64,000 nt of DNA from Apostichopus japonicus (Eukaryota; Echinodermata; Holothuroidea; Aspidochirotida; Stichopodidae): positions 2,495,001-2,559,000 of the forward strand of contig NC_092582.1 in NCBI RefSeq assembly GCF_037975245.1. Direction: 5' to 3'. A model generated the notes under the pieces. The model saw nothing but the letters and a program-made list of their open reading frames with translations, searched no databases and was not told the DNA's origin. The position numbers and the translations under genes are program-made. The first letter of the stretch is position 1; the number at the start of each line of letters is the position of its first letter. This document shows positions 15,651 through 29,320 of this stretch, piece after piece.

Positions 15651-16240
15651 AATGAAAAACAATGATATATGGGACCAGCAGAGTTGCTGTAACTATTCAT
15701 GGGCTCAGGCAGAGGGGTTAGTTCGGTGATAGGGTAGCAGGGATGACCCGTTAGGGTTATGTGACTAGGGGCATTGAGAACTAGAACATGTAGAGCTTGG
15801 AGATTAACTGGAACTATCCGCCTTTGTAGAGAGATTGGCGATAGGGCCCGGTTTGAATATGTGAAATAGGTACAGAATTCGAAAACGACTTCGGCAAGCA
15901 GGCTGTAGAGAAATGATTTTACAAGTGACTCGTTTTTCCTGGAAAACATAGAATTGAAAGGCAGAATAAGTGTCCATTGAGAAAAAGGTTAATAATAATA
16001 TTTCTTTAACATCTCAATGTTGAAATAGTTCTTCTACTTCCTAACAATGATTCTGGACGGATCTGGACGTACAAAAATAATCTTAGATGGTGGTTACAAG
16101 CCATCTGTCACAAACATCTGAGCATGCGCGTCCCGTCTCATGGAAAGGGTGTAAATTATCTACTAATGACAGTTGATTCCATATATTGTTCTTGTCGTTT
16201 TCTACAAATTGAAGCTTATAGGGTTAGCCTAAAGCTAGAT

Positions 16241-16456
16241 TTACACTTGTGTAGACGTGTTCGGTTACTCGTACACATTGCACTTGTGCAAATGTGTTCG
16301 ATTACCAGTACCCACAGCACTTGCGTAAACACGTTCGGTTATTCGGATATTCGTTCAAATTGCACTTGTGTAAACCATGTTCGAGTACTCGTACAAATTG
16401 CACGTGTGTAAACATGCTCGGTTACTCGTACACGTTGCATTTGTATAAACATGTTC
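16241..16456. repeat. 37-bp minisatellite, about 5.6 degenerate copies
   Basis: The unit is close to TTGCACTTGTGTAAACATGT followed by TCGGTTACTCGTACACA. Copies differ at several sites and one has an expanded spacer. Open frames across it arise from the repeat and are not evidence of a gene. Confidence 0.8.
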
Positions 16457-17024
16457 CCCCTCTCTCTATCTCTCGCTTATCGTTATTCCGAAGTTACAGT
16501 ATTATTTTCAATACAGTACTGGACTAGCTTTGTTATCTACTTGAAATCTCCTGTTATGATGATGTTGTATATACACACTGAGTTAAATCCAGACATAGAT
16601 CGATGGCGTTTTACTCCAGGCAAGGTGTCCCGCATGCCTTGGTCTTTGCGTTTTATCGATTTTTCTTTGCGCCCGTTACAAACCTTCTTGAAGAAATCGA
16701 GAAAGAAAAACAAGGCTTGTTATATTTCTGTCCTTCTTCGTCTGATCATTATATATAGCGAATCTTGCCCAATAAAAATATCACCGTTGAGTCCGAAAAC
16801 GTGACATTTTATCTCAAATCTGGAGATGTTTTACATATCATTACAAGGGGCAGATTATTAGCTTGACATGGCGGCCATACATTTCAAGTATCCAAGAAGA
16901 ATTTCATTCTGTTTTCATCCGTATTCTTTATTTATTTGTATTGAAGTAACGAAAGTGTCCGGGCGACAGATTTCTCAGAATTAAATAGCATCGTTGATTA
17001 CTCAGTAATTATATGTATCTCTGG

Positions 17025-17500
17025 ATGACTGAACTATAGAAGGTTTGGCTTATATTGTGATCACTCAATGATCATAGTTTCATCAATATATATTATTATA
17101 ACCATAGAAGGCGTGGCTTATTGGTTGACCAACGAATCATTGGTTCATCAGCTCAATATCATAACTACGTAGGGTGTGACTTATAGTTTGGTCAGCCGAT
17201 TCACACAGGGATTACACAGGGACTACCGTGAATCTTAAAGTTTTGTACACAGTAAAATCTTGATCGTGCTGACAAATCTGATAAATCGGTAGCATGTTCT
17301 ATATGGATTACAGTAAGAACTGAGGATATGTGTAATCCCCAAAAATCCCAACAACTTGATTTGTTGGAATTTCACATATCCTCAGTTCTAACTGCAATTC
17401 TAATAGCACATGCTACCGATCTATAGCTCGATCCAGTTTCAACTGTGGTACAAAACTTTAAATTTACAGTGTTAACTGTGTTCTCTCTGTGTATAGTTCC
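17025..17500. mobile_element. Long imperfect palindrome with adjoining tandem repeats
   Basis: Arms at about 17233-17354 and 17361-17465 are inverted copies. Matched blocks are AAAGTTTTGTAC/GTACAAAACTTT, TCGGTAGCATGT/ACATGCTACCGA and AGAACTGAGGATATGTG/CACATATCCTCAGTTCT, and the centre is CCAACAA-CTTGAT-TTGTTGG. Weaker inverted similarity extends to about 17200 and 17500. Immediately upstream, three copies of a 63-67-bp unit (starts near 17031, 17098 and 17161; key block ATAGAAGGYKTGGCTTAT) run into the palindrome. This fits a fold-back or MITE-type element. No coding potential. Confidence 0.6.
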
Positions 17501-19797
17501 AACAATAACTTACAATATCACTGCAAACTACTTAACGAGTCAAACCAAAGCATCGAATCAGTGCTGAAGCAAATAATTTTCGTAGCATTTTACTATATGG
17601 CGATATCTGTTAATTGATGAGAATGTGGGTATGTATGGAGTTGACATCGTATACGATAACGTTACTGGGTATAGATATGCTGTATGTTGGTACGCACTAA
17701 ATGTTGGTACGCACTAAATATGTTGGTACGCACTAAATATATACATATTGCATATTACTATTCACTACGAATGTGGCGTTGCACGATAACTAAGCTAGGT
17801 ACATACTGAATTTCACTCAATACTCTACATCTAGAAAATTCCACAAAATACCAAAATACATCGCTCATATAAGATCAATGTAAACCACTCCTTTTATGCA
17901 ATATCGTTTTAATTTTACATCAAAGTTGCCTGCAATAACAAGTATCGTTTTCCTACTGAGAGTATCCGTAATGAGCTAGTATATATACACTGAATTGTTC
18001 GGAACATAAACATATATAAATGAGATGCTGCGAAAGAAAGGAGGATATAACAAAAAAAAATATGATCCTCAGCGGTAAAGTCATACTACGACGCCATTTT
18101 TTACATTACCATCATTTACAGCTTGAACTCTTGTTATGTCTTCTGGGAGCAGAAATCCGCACATAATTCAACCGATGTCATTTCTTTCCGTTGCATAGAG
18201 TGAACGATGTCTTTGTATTTTGCCTTGATTTGATCAGGGATTAATTCTTAACTCCCCAAACGAGATAGAATGCTCCTGTGCGTGGGTATATATTTCGTCA
18301 ATATTACAATACCTATAGTGTGTTTTATGTCCTTAACATGAAGCAGTTCATGGACGTTACAGTGGTGATTAACTTGCTTCGTAGTTTGTTGAAATTACTC
18401 TTTACATTTTTTTTTCATTTATTTTGTTTTATTTATTTTTGAGGGCTTATTTTTCAGAAGGCGCTCTATATTAACCCTTACTTCCGCATTCTGTAAAAAT
18501 ATTAAGGTTACCAGTATTATGATATTTACTATGCGATATTTTTCAATATTCCATTCATTAGTTATGGTATTATAGGCCAATTCTGGTGTTAAGATTTCCC
18601 GTCCAGTGTTTGTATTTTCTTAAACATTAAATGGCGCCTATATTTTACACCCTGTCTCTCGCGAGAGTTTTATACCCGAAAATCTGCAAAGAAAATATGT
18701 TTGTATCAAAACCTTTCTGATACAATTATATACCAACTTCTTACGTTATTGCTGTATCGGTTTCCTGTAAACCATTTGGTAACCAGCCAATTATGAGCAG
18801 TTTGTTTGATATCTTGCAACCGGAACGTTTTTAAAGGTAGACCTGCAGAAAAGGCAAAAGTCACCCATTAAATTATCTGTTGACTCGTCAAACTGTCTCC
18901 TTATAAGTAGTTCCACTTGGAAATGTGTTTACAATACCATTAACTGCTAAATATATCAAATATCTCAGCGCTGAGAAAGAAAAAACTAAAGCAAATCTAA
19001 GGAGAGAAAAAAGACGTAACAAATAGTTTAAGACTTGTATGCATCAACGTTTAGCAACAAGAAGCGTTTTCAGTATTGCATCTGTATGTGTGTGTTGACA
19101 TTAAGTATTTCACTGCACAGTTGTAAGGCCGCTGTGAGTGTTTGAACCTCGGGGGTTGGGAATCGGAGAGCAAATTCTCGACCCCTACACCAGGCCCATT
19201 GAGGAGTGGCGATAAGGGTGGGGGAACAACAGGCTTCATCATAAATAACGTACGTTATGAAATGCTAATTGCAACATTTCCGAGTTAATACATCGTAACT
19301 CATCACCATTTTTTTGCCACTTGAAAAAGATAAGCCCAGACTTAGTTCGCCCGCGCAATTTTGCCTTTCGCAAAACACCTTGGACCGTGGTCCCTGGCCC
19401 TTACACGGTGGATATTGGATCGTGGTCTATCAAACGTGACCCGAGGTCACTATAGCTGAACCTCAAATATTCCCTAGAATGGAACCGTAGCCGTCGAAGC
19501 TATGCCGTGAAGTTTCGCGGGTTGCGGTGACGCATTTACTAACGCAGCAGCTAAAACAACGCGAATTGAGAACTGAAATTAATTAATTCATACATAGCCC
19601 ATTTCATTCTAAGTTTCTATCAACAAACACCTTAAGAAAAAAGAGGGAGAATGTAAACCTATCACAGATTTAATGCTATTTCATGAATGCTGAGAATGGA
19701 TTTGTGATAACAACTTTCAGTGGTAGGAATGCAAAGGCTTTTTTTTCATGTTTTATTCCCACGCGCATGCGTGTCGTTAGAGTAACTCACTCGGCGA

Positions 19798-19833
19798 ATA
19801 TATATATATATATATAGATAGATATAGATATAG

Positions 19834-19863
<30 letters not shown>
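19798..19863. repeat. (TA)n/(GATA)n microsatellite
   Basis: TA repeat interrupted by GATAGATATAGATATAGATA. Confidence 0.95.
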
Positions 19864-19864
<1 letters not shown>

Positions 19865-22811
19865 TCAGAATACGCTTGGGCGCTTTCTGTGTAGTCCTAT
19901 AGTATATTTTAGAGCAAATGGTAGACGAAAAATAAAACAATGCCGCAATGTTGATTTTTTATCTAGAGACATCTGTCTTTAAAAAACATGCCATTCTGGA
20001 AAACATTTCTGACATACTTTCATTTCTTAAGGGTACTAGCAATATGTCATGACGCAGGAATCATTATTATATATACACAACATTTGCCTCGTGAAAAGCT
20101 AAAGCAGATAAAAAGTACACGTCTGTTTTTGCTTCTTTTTTTATTTTTTTTATCTGGGGCATACGGTGCCAAACTTTAACGGCAAAATCTACTTGACAGA
20201 TGTGTGCTCACTGAACCACTAAGAGTGAGCCGAAAAATTTAATTGAAAGAACGACGGACAAAAATCCTTAAAAATTGGTATGAAAGTGACTCCATATGTG
20301 TACAACCAACCATTGCGAGCTCTAGATGAACATTTATTCGTGACTAACAATAAGGTGATAAACATTCCAATCAATTTACAAATATAGGCTATAGCGTTCA
20401 CATTCTCTCACTCCCTGGAGAAGTATTCCAAAATAAATCCAATGACGTCATAGAATTGGCTGGGCCTAATTGGCTAATTCGTCATGCACGTGCGTATACT
20501 GGATGATACTGAGCGTGGAGAGTTGCGCAGATTTCTGCATGACCTATCCCGGATGTGCGTGTGTCAAGTCAATGTGTGTTGAGCTTGTATATTGTATTAC
20601 GGCTTGAGTCCATCTTATATATTTTGCTGGGCGCAGAATTGGAGTTTGTTTTCATACAGCTTATTAACTACATTTGTTTAGCTCAGCAATCATTCATGAA
20701 TTATTCATTATACATTCACAAAACTAATTTACTGATTTTGAGTTTTAATTTCGTTAGCTGAACCCGAACGAGATACCATTGAAATGAAATAGTTCTGTAA
20801 GTGCGAGGAATCACTGAGCATTTTCATGACGTTCGCAAACTACAGTAGTATATGCTGATCTTTTTATCTTGATAATCAACTTATTTGTATACCAGAATTT
20901 TACAAATCATGAAAAACTAAGAAACTATAAGCATGCCACATCTGAAGCTTGATGTTGGCATGGTAAGATCTACGTTTATGAGTTGTCAATGCATACGTAA
21001 CGTTAGTTGAACATGCGCGAGCTCTATAGTGCGCTGTCTTTTTTCAAAGTTTTCACCCTCCTCTTTCATAGTTGATGTCCAATTAGTAAAGTCATTCATT
21101 CTCACATAAAACCCTTCATTTTCTTACATTTAAAGTCGAAGTTTTATGTAAACTCTTCCTCGTCTGCTACCCTCACCCACCCACCACCACCCGCACCCAT
21201 CCTGGGGGATGGGGTCATCCCGTACCAACAAAGTCGAGACACCGTATGAAACCCTAACATCACTGGATACCGGTCACTCACAACAGAAGACCACAACCAA
21301 GGGAAACCATGTCATTTAACATAAACAAGGCCATTACTATAACAAACCCGTCATTCCTAAATTGACCTCGACGTAACCCCTAAAGCATGCTCATTCTCTT
21401 ACTTATGTCATATGAAAAGTTCTTGTAAACTGGTCATCTCCAGCATATTAAAGTTGACTTCCCGTAAAAAGAAAAAAACCGTGAAATCCATACGAAATAT
21501 GATGGTTGACGTAACATACAAAGCTCGCCATCTTCAGATACAAACCACACATTCCTATTTAACAACAAACAGGTTTTCTTACCCATATAGAGTCGATCAT
21601 CCCCAAACAGAATCCGTCAATTTCAGACAGCATTCTATATGAGTCTGTACGTTGCAGGTCATCAGCTACCTGGCACTAATTAAAACAACTAGAAAGAACA
21701 CCTGGTTAAATTGATCCCATTGTCTTGTTGCTGTTAGTTTTTGTTCCCGATCCATTAAATCCTCTAAGTTAATTACAAATACAAAAAGGCCTGTTTTTTT
21801 TTTCTCTTTCTGAAGAGTATATTTTCATAAGTTACGCGAAAAGATGTACGTGATATCCTATCCTAGCTTTCAATTTATCAATTGATATGAGAAGCAAAAT
21901 TTAATAAGTGTTAACATTGATCACGAAGAGGAAGAAGTAATTAATAACTGGTGGTCTATGCAAGGAAATATGCTGGCATGTATATAACAGAAATATTCCA
22001 GCTCTTCATCACAAAAGTCGGTTCCTATTAGAATCCCAAGTATGTATACATTACATAAATGGACATTGAGCAAACGATATATTCTTGTGCAATGTCCATA
22101 TAGGTAGGCTATGTGAAAGTATCCACCTAGGTACGTCAGTTGCCGTCAGTATGTGAAAACGTCTATTAAACTAACATCATTGGCGTCCACAAATGTTTAT
22201 TATCAATAACATTAAAAGCGAATGTCGAAGGAAGGAAAAATAATACCGTCGGTTCGGAGAGGAGAAACCGTTTTCGTTGATCATTGCTAAGAGACCTATA
22301 CTATATGCTAGATTAAAACGTGGGGGGGGGGGGGAGATGTAGCTTTATTAAGATTCTATAAATGTTGCAGAAACGAATGGCGTGGATGAAAATGGAATTC
22401 ATTGTCTTATTTAGCAGTTCTCTTCCACTTAGTTAGTGAAACATAAGTTACTACGAAACCGCAGCTACAGTAAGATAAACATTGTTAGTATCCTTTCTAA
22501 ATTATTATAAATAAACAGTGGTATGTTCGTTTATTCTCTGTCTGCGCTATTCTGTCATGAATAATCAACAAAATAGAGCTATCGGCAAATTCTGATTATT
22601 ATCCTGGCTTCTCTGCCGACTTTTTGGTACCAGACAATTACATCGTCGTAATGCTTTAGCACACTTTGTCGAGCATTAGAGCCTTGTATGATATAATAAT
22701 TCCAAAGAATGCGTATTCACTGTTTGAAAATTCCAAGATCATCACTCTTAAGAAGGAAAAACGGCACTCTTAAGAAAGAGTGTCTTTATGTTTATCTGAC
22801 TCTAAAACGAG

Positions 22812-22971
<160 letters not shown>

Positions 22972-25900
22972 GTAAATGATTCAAGTTATAGAATAACTTG
23001 AAGATAGTTCTGAAGTTTTAATTTACTTGGTTACTAACCATAATTTGGATTTAACTCATATAAATCTGAAATGTCATATATCACACATATAACAATTCTT
23101 ATCTAATGGTACTTCCATTCACAAGAGAAAGACAGTTATCCTGGTAGGTTCACGCTGCACGAAATGTACAGTCTTCTTTATGGATACCTCGACTGTAAAC
23201 AAAATAGCGCTAATTAATAATAAATAAAAGGTGTCTATAATGCTATCCTCACTAGAATCAAATAAGATTCAACTCCTCGGTTTGTCCCACTTTTTAACCT
23301 CTTCAGTTTCTACCGTGAATGTTATGTATAACATTATATGATAATTCCTCTCTACATTACTTCACAACTTCATTTGCATCCAGACGTCACGTAGACACAT
23401 TTTATAGAGTAAGACTTTTCTTAACGTTTAGTATTTCTGAAAACAAACTGTGTTTTTGTTAGTTCGTAAGAGAATAGTCTGTTATTGTTTATTCTATTTT
23501 TTCTAGCCCAGTGACATTGTTGAAAATGATAAAGTGGTTCAAATGCGAGCTGTTGTTGACCTCAATCTCCCTGAAATCACACTACGTGTTGCGTATACTA
23601 TATGTGAACACTTTTCAACTGAGCATCTATGAAAGTAGGTTATTAAGCAACAGGAAGGTTTTTTCTTTTCTTTTCGTTTCATTATTATACTGACAGTTCT
23701 AGGAGTTTGCCAAATATAGGTTACATAGGCTTGTATTAAACTGAAGTAGCCTATATTGAAAGAACCAGTTTCGTATATACACATTTGTAATATATGAGTT
23801 GAGCTATTATAAGCGACGTTACATATTTGGGATAATTGCGGACAGAACATACCTGGTTGTGACGTCATTCTGTTAAATTGGTGTGTAAATAAACGCTACT
23901 TTTGTGTCATAAGTCTCCCAGACAACCGGTTTCTTTTTTAATGATAATACTACACATCACCTCACAATACAAACGTTATGAAACAATCTGGGTCATTTTG
24001 TTGTGTACGAAGAAGAAAGAATGTAGGCTATGTTATATCAATAGCAAGGACTGTGTTAGGGTAGTGAACCATCTACAGGCCAGGTGATATGCATGGCCAA
24101 ATAGTAAGACAATTTAGAAATGAGCGGCAACTTTATTTTGCCAAGGGAAATATCTTCATTCCCTATAAGATTGTGTAATACTTACACGTAGTGTTATTTA
24201 CCTCTTAATCTTTCTGAGAAGTCTATTTCTCGACACCGCTTGAGGATAATCTATGATACGAGACTTATTAACGATTTAATCCAATAATACGTTGGATCCG
24301 ACTGTTAATCCTTTCTCTTGTACAGGTGCTCAAGGAATTTCATTTTTATCGGTTTTCATTCATTCAAGCGTATTGCAATGTCAGTTTGAAACAGATATAT
24401 AAGCTTACGAATCTGATAAAGTCGAGAATTGGTGATAAAAATGAATGTTGATTACTAAAAGACTTTGCTAATTTTGAGAACCAAATTCCATCTGATTAGA
24501 AACTATATAAACGGGTTTTTCTTTACTCGTGTATGGACAAAATCTTTAGATGAATAAACGATATAATAATAATTATAATAATAATAATAATCATGAAAAT
24601 CAGCTGCCGAGGCACACTTTTTTCTTTCTTCCCTCGAGTCCTCTATCCCTCTGTTTGATACTCTAACAGTCTATATGCAGCAATCTTATCTACCGGTAAA
24701 ATGTCTGCATCGGCAAGTAAAAGGGAAAACGGTCCTTACGAACTGTCTTAGCCTCGGGCAAATCTAATTTCGAGTTGGGTATTAGTTGCGGAATGTTATC
24801 TAAAGTAAAGTGACTATAAGTAGGCACCGTGGCAAAGTCGGGATTATACATTAAACTGTTATACAGAGTTACAAGCTATTTTCCTTCCACACATAACAAC
24901 AGAAAGAAATCAAAGTAAATTGCTTGAATCTCGTCTGAGTTCCTTCAGAAGAAAGTGTTAAAAGGTGGAAATCTTTTATTTGCGATTCACGAAAGTACAC
25001 GAAGAGGTTTTTTTTATTACACACAGCGAAGCCTGGGTCTGTAACGTTAAGGTGTGTGTACATGTTAATGGACCTACTTTTGTGGCAATTTTTTGTTTTA
25101 CTACTTTTACCGCTATGAGAGATGAAGGGCGTATTAGCATCCGAATGAATTTAAGTGAGGAGGGAACTTGGGGTATGGGGAGTGAGGCTGGAGACTTGGA
25201 ATTTTTGTAGGGCGTTGGGGTAGAGGGTTGCGAGAATAACGCGATAGAATTATAATATTTATTCCTCCTACCTTAAACTTTATAATCCCCATGTTTGAAC
25301 CAAGTTCCCTTTCCATTTTGAAAAAGTAACCATTATTAATATTGTACAACTGTGGTTTAATCTCTATTCTTTGAATTTGCTTATTTTATATATTTTAAAT
25401 CAATTAAATACATAATATATACTCATTTTTAAGCCTCATTCCGTAGCCATGAAAACTTTAAGGGACATGCCATATGGAATATGTTTATCCATTTTTCCAA
25501 TTTGATTTCAAAATTCAATTTACACCCAACTAGTTGAACTAAACATTAAAATGAAACATTAAAATACGTGTTGTCTCTATTTGTCATTGAAATACCTACT
25601 TATTTCTCTACACGATATGCTGCATTTCTACCACTAGCAGTACTATATTTCAATGACAACATATTGTAGTCGATGTTTGTCATATTTACTCATCAAATTC
25701 AGCTATTGATCCTCTCTTAAATCCTTGTCTTTCAACACCGTAGTCGTTCTTGGATCTTATAATGCCATACAATTATTGCGCAATTCTCAGAGTTGATACA
25801 GAGACGTTCTCTGCATCTGTTCTTATTATCCATTTTTGGTCTCCCCATTATCATCAAAGTCGAGAATAAGGAACGGTTAACAACGTCATAATCAATATCA

Positions 25901-28900
25901 TCGCCATTTGCACAAGAGGTTTGGATCACGCGTGTATGTTTGCAGATAAACAAGTGGGACCAATTTTGACTAGCGATCATCTGCTATATTTTTGGGGGAG
26001 GGTTTTTTGGGCCGGGGGGGGGGGGGAATTGTCGACCATATAGTTTTTGTAGAGTTGATATATATAATTCAATCAAGTTGTTTGTTGAGGATAAATTAAT
26101 TAGTGACGGATGTGACACTAGATCAGTATAATTATTTGATTCGCCGTTGTACAATAGGTACAGTAGGTAGGTAGGGGCTCACAAGGCACTCATTACATGT
26201 TAGGGAATAGGCTATGCTTAGTAGCGTAGAAAATGTTTGGCCTAGCTAGCGAGGTTTGAAAAACAAAGCTATAAATAATTACGTAATATAGCAGTTAAAG
26301 ATCTGTCTCATAAGCATCCTGATTATAATTGCAAAGTGTAGGTTGGCATAATATTTCTATGGTGAAGTTGGTATAAGCCCCCTACATTACGATATTGCAG
26401 TGTGTCATTTACTATAGTCAAATTCGATAATGGCTTGTATCCCGTTAAATTTAAATTTTCTATTTGGCTGGAAATATGAATTATTTTTCTTTAGATATTT
26501 GCTTGGTTATTTTTGTTTTTTTCCTTTATTGTTTATTTATTTATTTGTTTTCTTATTATTTATTAATATCTTTGTTCGCTCTTTTGCTATATTCGAAGAT
26601 TAGTGAATCTACATACCAAAAGCCGCTGGACTAAATTGGAAGGAAAATTCATATTTCATACTAAAAATAAACAATTAATATAAAGTTATTGCAGCATAAA
26701 CTTCCTTCTTTTTACCAAATTTATGTAACTTTATTGTTATTCAAAGACGCATAAATATAAAATTTTAAATTGCTACATTTTAAGTGACCGAATTTCTCCA
26801 TTTTTAACTTCCGATTTTTAGAGAAATGAATGATGAGAAATGAACGAAGTAATGCCTCAATGAACAACCGCTCTCTGTAATAGCACGAGAAACATCAATT
26901 TAGTCCCTCGCATTTGGCATTTATATTTCATTATGCCTAAAGTTCCTTATAGGAGAATCCCGCTAGCCTATTTAACCTCTTAAATTATGGTAACATCTCT
27001 ACTAGTATTCAATCTTGTCATATGTATCCTTCAAGAGGGTGTACGTAAGTAAACTGAGATGCTATCAACTTGACATTTAGTAGACCTCAGAGATCCTTAT
27101 ACGAATCTCAAAGAGCCCTGGCCGCCTGTTTTTTCTTTTTTCTGTCCTGTTTTAAGAATTTAACGACAAGATTGTTTGGATGTGAATAAAAAGAATAAGA
27201 CATTGGATAGGAGAGATAGTTGCTTGATCGCAAACACTTACTGTCTTCGCGCAAGTTTTTCTTGCGTTGGGAATTTATGTAATATTGTCAACTAAATCAT
27301 TACCTAAGGAGACAGTTCGTGGTGTTAAGCAAACACGATAAGCAAACGTAATAAAAACGAAAAATCAGAGAGATTGTTAGTTCGGGGTATTATATGATAT
27401 TGTAATAATGGTAACAGTGGAAGAATTTGTTCATATATTAATTGACGGAACACGTATTACAAGAAATATTGTACATAACATTAATTAGTTAATCTTGTAT
27501 ATTAATAATCGAAAACAAATCAAAGTCAAACTTAGGGATTGTGAAAATTACTATCAGTAATATCTGTGCATAGTTAATGAGGCGTTCGTGTTCATCAAAT
27601 TAAAATGGTCCGGTACTCATGAAAAAGAAAAAAAAACATACTAGAGATGTCCATCTTAACATTCTACCGTGTAAAACTGACTGAAATCACAAACGTAAGC
27701 AGGCCTAGTGTATACATGGTACGTAAAGTGACCTTTTTTTCAATTTTATTGGTCTAGTATTTAATGCTTTCTAATAATTAGATTTTGTTTTTCATACGGC
27801 GGTCATTTAAATGGGTTTGCATTGAACTGTTGTGATTGTCCTTGCGCTCGTAGCCTGATAAAATCAATGTCACGTTTGATCCGTAGCCATGGTGATAGTC
27901 ACGAGGGCAAGGTTAAGTGTCGTCTGCATTACGCGATTAGGTTAACTATACTTTAAAAACAAAGCGAAGGTCAAACACAGAAAACAAGAGCTAATTATAA
28001 TGACATCTTTCTGTGGGAGATTAAAGACAAATTTTTACCAGAAATTTCTAAAAATGAAAGAGAAAACGGGCGGAAGAGGAGCATGGATGTAATATAAAGT
28101 ACAACTCCAGTTCCTGGTTGCACATGATTTGCTTCATTAATTTTCATAAGAATGAAAGTTCATCCAATGACCCTCAACTGCTGTGAAATGTGATGTCATA
28201 GTCGGATTCATTGCCAAAGTTGTTAGAATATGTGATTGGTATCAACAAACTCACAAATCACACGTTTCTTTCAAGTAAAAGGCCTATAATATTTCTGTTC
28301 TTATAGATATGTAAAATATTGTAAAAGCGTTACTTTTGATGGGTTCTTGTTCCTCGTTAATTATTTATTTAATTTTATATTTTCGGTTTTTCTTTTTTTT
28401 TAGTCTTATTCTTCTTTTAGCGAGGTGTGCACTGATTAGTCCATGGCGTTTATCCCTATAGGAGAATAAGAACGTCGAGCCTTAATTATGAAAGTTTAAT
28501 GTGGAACCATTATATATATTAATATTTCTAATATATATATATATATCAAAGTCAAACTTTCATCTTAAAGCTAAACAATTGAGTTTCTGAATATGTATTT
28601 TTATATAACAGTATAGGCTAAATTGGGAACATTTTATATTGATGATATGTAAACTCACTCGACTGGTAGGATACATCTAACTTCGTTGCTCTGTTGTGTT
28701 ATTGTGCACTATTAGTATCCGGCGGACATCACTAACCAAGTAATGGATATTTCTATTTGTCTAACCAAAGATCTAACCTTGAACAACGTTCTTGTTGGAA
28801 AAACAGGATAAATATCATTAAAGGAGCCTTCCATCTATTTAAATACTATCTTGAAGTGCAACTCGGTTGTCAAGTATGAAATTAAATTTCATTCCTATGA

Positions 28901-29224
28901 ATCATGCCTCAATCTCTGTTAAATTTAATCAAGTTAAATCCTAAAACGATGAACATTAACAGTTGTCAAAAATCGTTCTCATAAATTTATCAAGACTTTC
29001 ATTGGCGAATCTAAACATGTTGTTCTGTTTGTAAACTTGGGAATTGAACTTTTATCGCTTCCCTTCCAATTGGGTCATGTTCAGCCAAAACTAATCGATA
29101 TTTCTACGTTTCGCTTCGTCCATCTGGATTGCGGGCATCTTACAAGTTCGTAGTCTTGGAGACGGATTCATGCGAGAGGTCTTGGAGACGCGAATGGTAC
29201 TGATTTCCATTCACGCGATCTAAG

Positions 29225-29320
29225 GTTACGCACACAAACATACACACACAAACACTTATATAAATTTATATATGTATATATATATATATATATAAATATA
29301 TACATATATAAATATATACG
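29225..29320. repeat. Compound (AC)n-(TA)n microsatellite
   Basis: An interrupted ACACACA stretch followed by TATATA with TATAAATATATAC variants. Confidence 0.85.

Noticed and set aside
15644-15949. 101-codon minus-strand open frame
   Set aside because: There is no recognised motif, splice support or coding-like neighbour. It lies beside a G-rich repeat and may be chance.
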